Below are positions 36,601 to 45,087 of a stretch of DNA of 64,000 nt, one piece after another (position 1 is the first letter of the stretch; every line of letters starts with the position of its first letter). This DNA comes from an uncultured Aquimarina sp. (GTDB taxonomy: Bacteria; Bacteroidota; Bacteroidia; Flavobacteriales; Flavobacteriaceae). Position numbers and translations under genes: made by a program. The DNA is taken from positions 1-64,000 of the forward strand of contig CANMTP010000006.1 of assembly GCA_947500845.1 (NCBI GenBank), read 5' to 3'. The notes under the pieces are model-generated. The model worked only from the letters and a program-made list of their open reading frames with translations. It was not told where the DNA came from and did not search any database.

Positions 36601-36804
36601 GATTGAAATATATGAGCTCCCATCAGGAGGAGTTCTCTTTGGGTAGTAAAACGTTAGCCCCCATTGGGAGGAGCTCTCTTTCGATAGTAAAATGTTGGCT
36701 CCCACTAGGAGGAGTTCTCTTTGAGTAGTAAAATATTAGCTCCTATTAGGAGGAGCGCTCTTTCGATAGTAAAATATTAGCTCCCATCGGGAGGAGCGCT
36801 CTTT
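36601..36804. repeat. 41-bp tandem repeat, five copies, abutting uvrA
   Basis: Units at 36601-36640 (40 bases, more diverged), 36641-36681, 36682-36722, 36723-36763 and 36764-36804. A still weaker copy may precede at 36561. The last unit ends inside the uvrA stop codon. Each unit has an AT-rich half (GATAGTAAAATATTA) and a half that can form a small hairpin (GCTCCCAT with GGGAGGAGC), ending CTCTTT. Units differ at loop and stem positions. The open frame that crosses it is a by-product of the periodic sequence. Confidence 0.92.
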
Positions 36805-39593
36805 TAAAGCTTTTCCTTCAAATATCTACCGGTATACGATTTTTTGTTTTTCACAATCTCTTCCGGAGTGCCTTCTGCTACTATATTACCGCCGTTTTTA
36901 CCACCTTCTGGACCAAGGTCGATGATATAATCGGCACATTTTACCAAATCCAGATTATGTTCGATCACCAGGATAGAATGGCCTTTGGCAATTAACTCAT
37001 TAAAGGATTTTAGCAGTTTTTTGATATCGTGAAAATGCAATCCCGTGGTAGGTTCATCAAATATGAACAGCGCTTTGTCTTTTGTGTTTCCTTTTACTAA
37101 AAATGAAGCTAGTTTGATACGTTGTGCTTCACCACCAGATAGGGTAGAAGAGCTTTGCCCTAATTGCACATACCCCAGGCCAACATCTTGTAAGGGCTGC
37201 AATTTTTTTCTAATCTTAGTTTGATTATGCTCAGCAAAGAAATCAATAGCATTATCTATAGTCATGGTGAGAATATCGTGGATATTTTTATCATAGAAGG
37301 TAACTTCGAGTACATCTTTTTTGAAGCGTTTTCCGCCACAGGTTTCGCATTCTAAGTGTACATCGGCCATAAACTGCATCTCGATAGTTACTTCGCCTTC
37401 GCCTTTACAAGTTTCACATCGACCACCATCTACATTAAAAGAGAAGTGTTTTGACTTATAGTTACGTATACTCGATAGTTTCTGATTGGCAAAGAGACTA
37501 CGTATATCGTCATAAGCTTTAATATAGGTAACAGGGTTTGAGCGCGAGGATCTGCCTATCGGATTTTGATCTACAAACTCTACATGTTTGATATTGCTAT
37601 AATTTCCGTTAAGCTCGGTAAACTGACCCGCTTTTTCGCCATATCCTCCTAATTGTTTTAATACCGAAGGATAAATTATTTTTTTAACCAATGTACTTTT
37701 CCCACTACCGGATACTCCCGTAATAGCAGTAAAAACACCTAGAGGAACTTTTACATTTATATTATTAAGATTATTCTCGCGTGCACCGATAATATCAAGA
37801 TAATATTTTGAAGTTCTTCTAGTTGCAGGAATTTCTATCTCTAGTTGCCCATTAAGGTATTTTGCAGTAAGTGAATCGGCTTTTAGAATTTCTTTGAAAG
37901 TTCCGGTTGCAACGACATGACCTCCATAAGTACCAGCTTCGGGACCAATATCGATAATCTCATCGGCGGCTTTCATAATATCTTCATCATGTTCTACCAC
38001 GATCACTGTATTGCCAAGATCGCGAAGGGATTCTAATACCTTGATTAATTTCTCGGTATCTTTTGGATGTAATCCTATACTAGGCTCGTCTAGAATGTAC
38101 ATAGAACCTACCAAGCTACTACCCAGAGAGGTGGCAAGATTTATACGTTGTGATTCTCCTCCTGATAAAGTATTTGATTTACGATTAAGTGTTAAATATT
38201 CTAATCCTACATTTTGCAGGAATTCTAGTCGGTTATTGATTTCTTTAAGTAGTCGCTTCGCTATTGTTGTATCATATTCATTAAGCGTTAGTTCTTTAAA
38301 GAAGTTTGCTAATTCGTTTAAAGGCTTCTCGACCAGGTCTGTAAGTGTAGCATCATTAATTTTTACATAATTAGCTTCTTGTCGTAATCGTTTTCCTTTG
38401 CAGGTGGTGCATTTTGTTTTTCCGCGATAGCGCGAAAGCATTACCCGATTCTGAATTTTATAGGCTTTTGATTCTAATTCTTTGAAGAAATCATCAATTC
38501 CCTCAAAATACTGATTCCCTGTCCATAATAACTCTTTTTGCTCTTCGGAAAGCTCGAAATACGGTTTATGAATAGGGAAGTCGAATTTGTATGCACTGTT
38601 GATCAACTGATCTTTATACCATCCCATGCTATCACCTTTCCAGGGGAAAACGGCTCCTTCATAAATACTTAATGCAGTGTTGGGGATCACAAGATCTGCA
38701 TCGATACCGATAACATCTCCGTAGCCCTCGCATTCTGGACAAGCCCCATAAGGATTATTAAAACTGAATAAATGCACATTGGGTTCTAGAAAAGTAATAC
38801 CGTCTAGTTCGAACTTGTTACTAAACTGGCGCTGATTGCCATCACGTAAAGTTTCTATGTAGCAGGTTCCTTTACCTTCAAAAAAAGCGGCATCTACAGC
38901 ATCTGCCAAACGATTATAAAAATCCTCGTCATCTCTCTTCACAATACGGTCAATGACCAAAAAAACATAATCTTTTTCTTTAACCAGGGCCTCTTCAATC
39001 CTGATTACGGTGTCATTGATCTTTATTCGCGAAAAGCCCTGTTGTTGTAATACTTTAAGTTTGCCCTCAAGAGTTCGGCCATTTTCTATAATAATAGGAG
39101 AAAGTAGCAATAATTTTTCTCCGTCTTCAAAAGGCTTTATGTACTCAATGACATCGGCAACCCTATCTTTTTTTACCTGGTTTCCCGAAATTGGGGAATA
39201 AGTTTTCCCTATCCTGGCAAAAAGAAGTTTTAGATAATCATATATTTCTGTAGTGGTACCAACTGTAGATCTGGGATTTGTAGAATTTACTTTTTGCTCG
39301 ATAGCAATAGCCGGAGCAATACCTTTAATATAATCTACTTTTGGTTTGTTAAGACGGCCTAAAAACTGTCTGGCATATGAAGACAGACTTTCTACGTATC
39401 TTCGTTGTCCTTCTGCATATAGGGTATCAAATGCCAAACTTGATTTACCCGACCCAGAGAGTCCAGTGATCACAACTAATTTGTTTCTAGGAATCACTGC
39501 ATCCAAATCTTTGAGATTATGAAGCTTGGCTCCTTTAATAATAATATTGTTCTTAGGATCTAGGGTCGTAATATCTTGAATCATAGTAATCAT
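36804..39593 (-). CDS. uvrA: UvrABC excision nuclease subunit A
   Basis: A roughly 929-residue DNA-damage recognition ATPase. Two ABC modules are present with Walker A motifs VVITGLSGSGKSSLAFDTLY and AITGVSGSGKSTLVKKIIYP. Signature motifs are NTLSGGESQRINLATSLG and STLSGGEAQRIKLASFL. Zinc-finger cysteines appear in CPECEG, CTTCKG and CETCKGEGEVTIE. I chose the ATG at 39593 (39584 also possible): a -7 element at 39606-39613 would place the RNA start near 39600, ruling out the TTG at 39608. The stop codon lies inside the last unit of the 41-bp repeat. Confidence 0.95.
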   Translation of the reverse strand: MITMIQDITTLDPKNNIIIKGAKLHNLKDLDAVIPRNKLVVITGLSGSGKSSLAFDTLYAEGQRRYVESLSSYARQFLGRLNKPKVDYIKGIAPAIAIEQKVNSTNPRSTVGTTTEIYDYLKLLFARIGKTYSPISGNQVKKDRVADVIEYIKPFEDGEKLLLLSPIIIENGRTLEGKLKVLQQQGFSRIKINDTVIRIEEALVKEKDYVFLVIDRIVKRDDEDFYNRLADAVDAAFFEGKGTCYIETLRDGNQRQFSNKFELDGITFLEPNVHLFSFNNPYGACPECEGYGDVIGIDADLVIPNTALSIYEGAVFPWKGDSMGWYKDQLINSAYKFDFPIHKPYFELSEEQKELLWTGNQYFEGIDDFFKELESKAYKIQNRVMLSRYRGKTKCTTCKGKRLRQEANYVKINDATLTDLVEKPLNELANFFKELTLNEYDTTIAKRLLKEINNRLEFLQNVGLEYLTLNRKSNTLSGGESQRINLATSLGSSLVGSMYILDEPSIGLHPKDTEKLIKVLESLRDLGNTVIVVEHDEDIMKAADEIIDIGPEAGTYGGHVVATGTFKEILKADSLTAKYLNGQLEIEIPATRRTSKYYLDIIGARENNLNNINVKVPLGVFTAITGVSGSGKSTLVKKIIYPSVLKQLGGYGEKAGQFTELNGNYSNIKHVEFVDQNPIGRSSRSNPVTYIKAYDDIRSLFANQKLSSIRNYKSKHFSFNVDGGRCETCKGEGEVTIEMQFMADVHLECETCGGKRFKKDVLEVTFYDKNIHDILTMTIDNAIDFFAEHNQTKIRKKLQPLQDVGLGYVQLGQSSSTLSGGEAQRIKLASFLVKGNTKDKALFIFDEPTTGLHFHDIKKLLKSFNELIAKGHSILVIEHNLDLVKCADYIIDLGPEGGKNGGNIVAEGTPEEIVKNKKSYTGRYLKEKL

Positions 39594-39605
39594 GCGGTAA
39601 GAGCG

Positions 39606-39613
39606 CAAAGATA
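39606..39613 (-). promoter_or_regulatory. Candidate -7 promoter element of uvrA
   Basis: TATCTTTG on the minus strand matches TAnnTTTG. It ends 13 bases before the chosen uvrA start and so helps to decide that start. No clean -33 element was seen at normal spacing. Confidence 0.45.
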
Positions 39614-39824
39614 ATGATTACAAAATAAGTATGATAGCCTATCGACAACGAAAGTTTAGTTAAAAAAATTAACAGAAAATTGCTTGTTTTTAAATGATAG
39701 TTATTATATTAGCCCCAAACTAACGAACCAAATTTAAAACAGGAACGCCTATAGCAAACCTTTACTTTTTAAGTTTAACATAGCCCGAGCCCCAAGCTTG
39801 TTGGTACTAAAACAAAGTATAGGT

Positions 39825-40409
39825 ATGAAAGATTACACTGTTTCAGACGCCGTTCTGGTTAATAACTACATCAAAGGAGACGAAAACGCTCTATCTGTTC
39901 TCATCGAACGACACAAACAACGTATTTACAGTTTTATTTATTCCAAAGTTTTTGATAGGGACGTATCTGAGGATATATTTCAGGATACTTTTATTAAGGT
40001 GATTCGGACTTTAAAAAATGGAAAATATAATGAGGAAGGAAAATTTCTTCCATGGGTAATGCGTATTGCTCATAATTTGGTAATTGATCACTTTAGAAAA
40101 GGAAATCGTATGCCAAAGTTTGAAGATAATGGCGAATTCAGTATTTTTTCTGTGATAAGCGATGGAAATCTGAATGCAGAAAGAAGAATTATCAAAGATC
40201 AAGTGGAAGAAGATTTGCGTAATTTAATCCAAGAATTACCAGATGATCAAAGAGAAGTATTGATCATGCGTATGTACAGAGATATGAGTTTTAAAGAAAT
40301 ATCGGATAAAACTGGGGTTAGCATTAATACCGCTCTTGGAAGAATGCGTTATGCGCTAATTAATCTTAGAAAGGTGATAGAAAAGAATAACATAGTTTTA
40401 ACAAATTAA
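39825..40409 (+). CDS. RNA polymerase sigma-70 family factor
   Basis: A 194-residue sigma factor of the two-domain (ECF-like) type. Region 2 shows ALSVLIERHKQRIYSFIYSK and DVSEDIFQDTFIKVIRTL; region 4 shows LPDDQREVLIMRMYRDMSFK followed by EISDKTGVSINTALGRMRYA. The ATG at 39825 is chosen over an upstream TTG because the family starts close to SDAVLVNNYIKGDENA. No anti-sigma gene follows; a 48-residue gene does. It is divergent from uvrA. Target promoters cannot be inferred. Confidence 0.9.
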   Translation: MKDYTVSDAVLVNNYIKGDENALSVLIERHKQRIYSFIYSKVFDRDVSEDIFQDTFIKVIRTLKNGKYNEEGKFLPWVMRIAHNLVIDHFRKGNRMPKFEDNGEFSIFSVISDGNLNAERRIIKDQVEEDLRNLIQELPDDQREVLIMRMYRDMSFKEISDKTGVSINTALGRMRYALINLRKVIEKNNIVLTN

Positions 40410-40482
40410 TAACACAGAGGTATAATAATTTGTAAATTGCCCCGTTATACTCTTAAATAACATTAATTTAGGATTATATAAT

Positions 40483-40629
40483 ATGGCAAAATTTTACTTT
40501 AAGTCTTCACATAAAGAAGAAAAACAATTAGTACCTAGCAGAAGAACCATAGATTTTCTTCTCGACTATTCAAAATCGTTACAAGTTGCCGAGTATAGTA
40601 ATTTAAAATTTGAAACGATTTTAAACTAA
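40483..40629 (+). CDS. 48-residue conserved-looking small protein
   Basis: A 48-codon gene 73 bases behind the sigma factor on the same strand. It begins MAKFYFKSSHKEEKQLVPSR, followed by RTIDFLLDYSKSLQV and ends in FETILN. Soluble and basic at the start, with a predicted helix near the middle. A strong terminator follows 8 bases after the stop. Position and codon use suggest a real gene, possibly a partner or regulator of the sigma factor, but that is inference. Confidence 0.65.
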   Translation: MAKFYFKSSHKEEKQLVPSRRTIDFLLDYSKSLQVAEYSNLKFETILN

Positions 40630-40637
40630 ACTTAAAC

Positions 40638-40663
40638 AAAGGCCTATTTCTTAATAGGCCTTT
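40638..40663. terminator. Bidirectional terminator between the small protein and nth
   Basis: AAAGGCCTATT pairs perfectly with AATAGGCCTTT around a 4-base loop, with T-runs on the plus strand. The end of nth (stop at 40644) lies inside the stem. Confidence 0.85.
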
Positions 40664-41312
40664 TTAATTTTTGATATTCCTTTAAGACAGCTTTCCGACC
40701 TATGGTTCTGGTAATGATATCTTTATCCAAATCCCAGCCACGGGCAGGAGAATATTCTCTACCATACCAAATGATTTGAAGATGTAAGTCATTCCATAAT
40801 TCTTTAGGGAATAACCGCTTGGCATCTTTTTCGGTTTGTGTAACATTTTTACCACTACTAAAACCCCAACGAAACATTAATCGATGAATGTGTGTATCAA
40901 CCGGAAAAGCTGGAACACCAAAAGCTTGTGACATGACCACACTTGCCGTTTTGTGGCCAACCGCTGGCAGTTCTTCTAATGCTTCAAAACTTTGTGGGAC
41001 TTCACCATTATGTTTATCGATCAGGATTTGCGATAATCCATGGATCCCTTTAGATTTCATAGGACTTAAACCAACTGGCTTTATGATTTCTCTAATTTCA
41101 TCTACAGATAATTTTACCATTGCATATGGATTATCGGCTCTATCAAATAATAGAGGAGTAATTTGATTTACTCGTACATCAGTACTCTGAGCACTCATTA
41201 ATACTGCGATAAGCAACGTATATGGATCCGTATGGTCTAATGGAATTGGTATTTTTGGATAAAGCTCCTGTAATGTTTTGATTGTAAAATCTATCTTTTC
41301 TTGCTTGGTCAT
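40644..41312 (-). CDS. nth: Endonuclease III-like DNA glycosylase lacking the Fe-S cluster
   Basis: A 222-residue base-excision repair glycosylase/AP lyase for oxidised pyrimidines. The helix-hairpin-helix has the catalytic Lys in LEELPAVGHKTASVVMSQAF and the catalytic Asp in PVDTHIHRLMFRWG. The C-terminus reads LHLQIIWYGREYSPARGWDL and has none of the four cysteines (C-x6-C-x2-C-x5-C) that hold the [4Fe-4S] cluster in E. coli Nth. Catalytic residues are intact, so it is probably active. Its 3' end overlaps the terminator. Confidence 0.9.
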   Translation of the reverse strand: MTKQEKIDFTIKTLQELYPKIPIPLDHTDPYTLLIAVLMSAQSTDVRVNQITPLLFDRADNPYAMVKLSVDEIREIIKPVGLSPMKSKGIHGLSQILIDKHNGEVPQSFEALEELPAVGHKTASVVMSQAFGVPAFPVDTHIHRLMFRWGFSSGKNVTQTEKDAKRLFPKELWNDLHLQIIWYGREYSPARGWDLDKDIITRTIGRKAVLKEYQKLKRPIKK

Positions 41313-41470
41313 ATTACCAGAATTATTTCATGCTAAAATATTAAATTATAAAACCATTATAATCCCTGGTTATCATTAAAGTTTTTATAAAATCTGATAA
41401 GTACTGTAGTTTTTGTTTTACATTTACATGTAAATATTAAACAAAATAGTATTCAGATAAAACGTATAAC

Positions 41471-41920
41471 ATGACAACATTGAAAGCAGGGGACAAGGCT
41501 CCCAATTTTACAGCACTGGATCAGGATGGAAATACAATTACTCTTGATGATTACAAGGGAAAAAAGCTTGTGGTTTTTTTCTACCCCAAGGCAAGTACAC
41601 CTGGTTGTACTGCTGAAGCTTGTAATTTAAAGGACAACTATCATACATTTCAGGCGAAGGGATACGAAATTATCGGTGTAAGTGCTGATAGTGCCAAGCG
41701 CCAACAAAATTTTAAGAATAAATTTGAATTACCTTATCCATTATTGGCAGATGAAGATAAAAAAGTGATAGAAGCTTTTGGTGTTTGGGGACCCAAGAAA
41801 TTTATGGGAAAAGAATATGATGGAATACACCGCACTACATTCGTGATAGACGAAAAAGGAACAATATCCGAGGTTATTTCAAAAGTAAAGACCAAAGATC
41901 ATGCAGCACAGATACTGTAA
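41471..41920 (+). CDS. bcp: Thioredoxin-dependent thiol peroxidase (BCP/PrxQ)
   Basis: A 149-residue atypical two-Cys peroxiredoxin that reduces hydroperoxides. It shows AGDKAPNFTALDQDGN, then VVFFYPKASTPGCTAEACNL with peroxidatic Cys46 and resolving Cys51, and FGVWGPKKFMGKEYDGIHRT. Length and the C-x4-C spacing match E. coli BCP. It stands alone, divergent from nth and convergent with the gene at 41984. Confidence 0.95.
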   Translation: MTTLKAGDKAPNFTALDQDGNTITLDDYKGKKLVVFFYPKASTPGCTAEACNLKDNYHTFQAKGYEIIGVSADSAKRQQNFKNKFELPYPLLADEDKKVIEAFGVWGPKKFMGKEYDGIHRTTFVIDEKGTISEVISKVKTKDHAAQIL

Positions 41921-41938
41921 TTTTTTGTATTAAAAGAA

Positions 41939-41971
41939 AAAGGCACGAATTATTATTTAATTCGCGCCTTT
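41939..41971. terminator. Bidirectional terminator
   Basis: AAAGGCACGAATTA pairs with TAATTCGCGCCTTT (one mismatch) around a 5-base loop. It serves both bcp and the convergent gene at 41984. Confidence 0.8.
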
Positions 41972-41983
41972 ATATATAAATCG

Positions 41984-43438
41984 TTATTGTTTTATGGCCT
42001 CTTCTGGTGCTTTGTAACCAAAGAAGTTATTCTCTTTGATCATCTCTGGTATTAGGTTCGGTAATTGATCTTCCCATCCTGATTCACCTTCTTGAATTTT
42101 TTGTAAAACTTCTCTTGAGAATATATCCATGATGGTCGCATCATAATCGGTAATATCAACTAACTTACCATTGTATTTAAAGAACTTGTATAGTTCTTTC
42201 ATTCTTGGGTGGACCTTTAAGTTATCACTGTTAGTAACTTTGTCTGTCTCCTGGTCATGAAGTGGGTATAGATATACTTTTAAATCTTTAAAGAATAATT
42301 TACCAAATGCCTCGAGAATACCGCCACTTAAGTGTCGGTAATATTTTTCATCGAAAATATCTACGAGGTTATTTACCCCCATGGCCAACGCCATTCTCTC
42401 TTTGGTATAATTAGAGAAATATTCTACTACTTTGTAATATTCTTTAAAATTAGAGATCATCACGGTTTGCCCAAGAGAGCATAATAGCCTGGCTCTTGCC
42501 ATAAAGTCTTCTTCATCTATTTCACCTTCTGCTCTTAGGTTTGATAGTGTAATCTCAAAGATTACTACAGTTTTATTTTTATTTACTTTATTTTCATTCA
42601 AGAATATATTAAGTGACTTTTTATAAATGTCCATATTTACCTTAGTCACTGGTCTAAAACTTCCGCGTAGCGCCAAAATATTCTTCTTATATAATATGGC
42701 AGCTGGTAATATATTATTACCATCAGGGCCAAACATTACAGCTTCAGTCATTCCATTCTTAACCAATTGTAAACTCATTAAGCGGTTATCTACTTTGGTA
42801 AATCTAGGGCCAGAAAAATTTATGGTATCAATTTCTATTTGATCTTTATCTAAGTGATCGTATAGATATCTTAATAGTTTCTTTGGATTATCATATTTGT
42901 AATAGGCGCCATAGATTAGATTAACGCCCAATATACCAAGGGTCATTTGCTGTAATCTTGCATCGTTTTCATGAAAACGAATATGTAGCGAAATTTCATT
43001 GTATTCTTCATTAGGGACTGTTTGGTAGCGTATACCAACCCAACCGTGTCCTTTATATTTTTTAGCAAAATCAATAGTCGCTACGGTATTGGCATAACTA
43101 AAAAATAATTTATTAGGATGTTTTTCTCTGGAAATCCTTTCCTCTATAAGGTTAACTTCATGCTTTAGCATTTTTTTTAACCTGGCCTCGGTTACATAAC
43201 GCTTATCATCCTCGATCCCATAGATAGCGTCGCTAAAGTCTTTATCATATGCACTCATGGCCTTCGCAATAGTACCAGAAGCACCACCAGCTCTGAAAAA
43301 ATTACGCGCAGTTTCTTGGCCGGCACCAATTTCTGCAAAGGTGCCATAGATGTTTTGATTAAGATTAATACGTAAAGCTTTACTTTTAATAGAGGGAACA
43401 GACTCGAATTCTTTATCTCCCATTATCTTAATAGGCAT
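41984..43438 (-). CDS. Conserved protein of unknown function (484 aa)
   Basis: A 484-residue cytoplasmic protein with no signal peptide or membrane segment. I recognise it as a widely shared Bacteroidota protein that databases sometimes label as a nicotinate-nucleotide adenylyltransferase or TonB-dependent receptor. Neither label fits what can be seen: there is no HxGH adenylyltransferase motif and no barrel. Features are GAGQETARNFFRAGGASGTI near residue 38, EISLHIRFHENDARLQQMTL near 145, MFGPDGNNILPAAILYKKNI near 235, and a C-terminus rich in Glu and aromatic residues. Transcribed alone. Function unknown. Confidence 0.8.
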   Translation of the reverse strand: MPIKIMGDKEFESVPSIKSKALRINLNQNIYGTFAEIGAGQETARNFFRAGGASGTIAKAMSAYDKDFSDAIYGIEDDKRYVTEARLKKMLKHEVNLIEERISREKHPNKLFFSYANTVATIDFAKKYKGHGWVGIRYQTVPNEEYNEISLHIRFHENDARLQQMTLGILGVNLIYGAYYKYDNPKKLLRYLYDHLDKDQIEIDTINFSGPRFTKVDNRLMSLQLVKNGMTEAVMFGPDGNNILPAAILYKKNILALRGSFRPVTKVNMDIYKKSLNIFLNENKVNKNKTVVIFEITLSNLRAEGEIDEEDFMARARLLCSLGQTVMISNFKEYYKVVEYFSNYTKERMALAMGVNNLVDIFDEKYYRHLSGGILEAFGKLFFKDLKVYLYPLHDQETDKVTNSDNLKVHPRMKELYKFFKYNGKLVDITDYDATIMDIFSREVLQKIQEGESGWEDQLPNLIPEMIKENNFFGYKAPEEAIKQ

Positions 43439-43560
43439 AGTAAAAAGGGCTTTTTTTGTTTAAGGTAAAGGTAATAATACAATGAGTATTAAAAAAGGAA
43501 GAACGTAAATTTCTGTATTTTATAAATGACATAATGAATAATTAAGATATTCATATAATT

Positions 43561-43587
43561 TTTGCCAAAAAAATATAATTACATTTG
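43561..43587 (+). promoter_or_regulatory. Candidate promoter of the MBL-fold gene
   Basis: TTTG at 43561-43564 and TACATTTG at 43580-43587 match the Bacteroidota -33/-7 pattern, with a slightly short 15-base spacer. The -7 element is 17 bases before the start codon. Confidence 0.4.
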
Positions 43588-43604
43588 CGCTATTAAAACA
43601 CAAT

Positions 43605-44366
43605 ATGGAGGTAATATTTCTTGGTACCGGAACTTCACAGGGGATTCCTATAATAGGAAGTAAACATCCTGTTTGTTTGAGTGATGATCCAAGAGATAAG
43701 CGACTTCGGGTTTCTGTTCTCGTATCTTGGGATGATCATAGTTATGTGATTGATTGTGGCCCCGATTTTAGACAACAAATGCTTTCTAATAATGTTTCAA
43801 GAATTGATGGTATAGTTTTTACACATGAGCATGCAGACCATACTATGGGGATGGATGATATACGTCCTTTCTTTTTTAGACAAGGAGATATTCCTATTTA
43901 TGCCCATAAAAGAGTGTTAAAAGCTCTGAGATCAAGATTTGACTATATTTTTTCTTCAGAAAACAAATACCCTGGAGCACCCAGCGTTATAGAAAATGAA
44001 TTAACAAATGATCCTTTTACTCTTGTTGATCTTGATGTTATACCTATAAATACTATGCATAATCGTCTGCAGGTTTTTGGTTTCAGGTTTAAAGATTTTG
44101 CGTACTTGACAGATGTAAAGACCATTGAAGAAGAAGAGAAAGCAAAGCTTAATGGAGTAAAAGTTTTAGTGGTAAATGCTTTGCGAATTGAACCCCATCA
44201 TTCACACTTTAATCTAGAAGAAGCCCTTGAATTTATAGAAGAAATACGGCCTCAAAAAGCATATCTTACGCACATTAGCCATATGTTAGGTTTTCATGCC
44301 GATGTTGAAAAAACTTTACCAGATAATGTGTTTATAGCCTATGATAATTTAAAAATTACTATATAA
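43605..44366 (+). CDS. MBL-fold metallohydrolase (PhnP-like phosphodiesterase family)
   Basis: A 253-residue metallo-beta-lactamase fold hydrolase. The dinuclear metal motif is FTHEHADHTMGMDDIRPFF with His74, His76, Asp78 and His79; further ligands are in INTMHNRLQVFGFRF, AYLTDVKTI and LRIEPHHSHFNLEEALEFI. It begins MEVIFLGTGTSQGIPIIGSK and resembles phosphoribosyl cyclic phosphodiesterases and lipoyl-transferase-linked hydrolases. Two bases separate it from the next gene, so they form an operon. Substrate uncertain. Confidence 0.88.
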   Translation: MEVIFLGTGTSQGIPIIGSKHPVCLSDDPRDKRLRVSVLVSWDDHSYVIDCGPDFRQQMLSNNVSRIDGIVFTHEHADHTMGMDDIRPFFFRQGDIPIYAHKRVLKALRSRFDYIFSSENKYPGAPSVIENELTNDPFTLVDLDVIPINTMHNRLQVFGFRFKDFAYLTDVKTIEEEEKAKLNGVKVLVVNALRIEPHHSHFNLEEALEFIEEIRPQKAYLTHISHMLGFHADVEKTLPDNVFIAYDNLKITI

Positions 44367-44368
44367 AT

Positions 44369-44878
44369 ATGAAAAGTAAGATTTTTTTATATCTGTTCAT
44401 TTTTACAGCATTATTTGTTCTTTTTCAGTTCATGAATGCCAAAAAAGCAAAAGAGTCGTATGATGTTAAAATTGAAAACCTTCAAAAACGATTAAAATTT
44501 CAGGATTCTATAAAAACTGTGACTATCGATTCTCTGATCGACATTAATTTGGATCTTACCTATTTTTCATTAGAGAGTAATGAAGATGCTGCAAGCTATT
44601 TTGAAGAGATGGGATATAGCCCAAGCAAATTGGCGTTGACCATAAGTGATAAAATTATAAGTGAAAATAAACCTGGAAAAGATAATCCTATTGTTCCATA
44701 CGACGGGATGGAAGGTAATATGGCTATAAATAAAGTTCGTTTACTAAATCATAAGTGGATCATCGCAGATTTTACTGATGGAGTTTACTGGGGGGAACTT
44801 TTTATAACTTATGACGTAAGAGAAGATGGTGTAATAGATTTTGAAGTTGAAAAATCTTTTTTGTATCCCCGAAACTAA
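44369..44878 (+). CDS. Membrane-anchored protein of unknown function
   Basis: A 169-residue protein with an N-terminal hydrophobic segment (IFLYLFIFTALFVLFQFMNA), then a short coiled coil (YDVKIENLQKRLKFQDSIKT). A globular part of about 110 residues containing GYSPSKLALTISDKII and GVYWGELFITYDVREDG follows. The lack of a clear cleavage site suggests an anchored periplasmic protein. It starts two bases after the MBL-fold gene, so the two are cotranscribed. No family recognised. Confidence 0.72.
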   Translation: MKSKIFLYLFIFTALFVLFQFMNAKKAKESYDVKIENLQKRLKFQDSIKTVTIDSLIDINLDLTYFSLESNEDAASYFEEMGYSPSKLALTISDKIISENKPGKDNPIVPYDGMEGNMAINKVRLLNHKWIIADFTDGVYWGELFITYDVREDGVIDFEVEKSFLYPRN

Positions 44879-45087
44879 GACGATTTCCGGATTTCCAGAA
44901 TTATTTGTGTATTGACAAAAAAGGATTCTATAGGTACTCAGACTTTTGAGGTAAATTTTTACAGAAAAGTAATAGGAAATCCTAAGAATTAACTAATACT
45001 ATCGTATTGATTAGTGTCACGGTATTATTTTTATAAGTATTCTGTTATATTTGATATCTTCATATAAACAACAAACCTTACTCTAGG

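Noticed and set aside
36493..36705. Minus-strand frame of 70 codons across the 41-bp repeat
   Set aside because: The reading is a by-product of the tandem repeat, does not keep frame in phase with the 41-base unit, and has no start signals.
36601..36804. CRISPR array or attachment-site cluster
   Set aside because: Units are contiguous with no unique spacers, and there is no integrase or cas gene in the window.
39798..39824. Upstream TTG start for the sigma factor
   Set aside because: The ATG at 39825 fits the family start, and the added nine residues have no counterpart.
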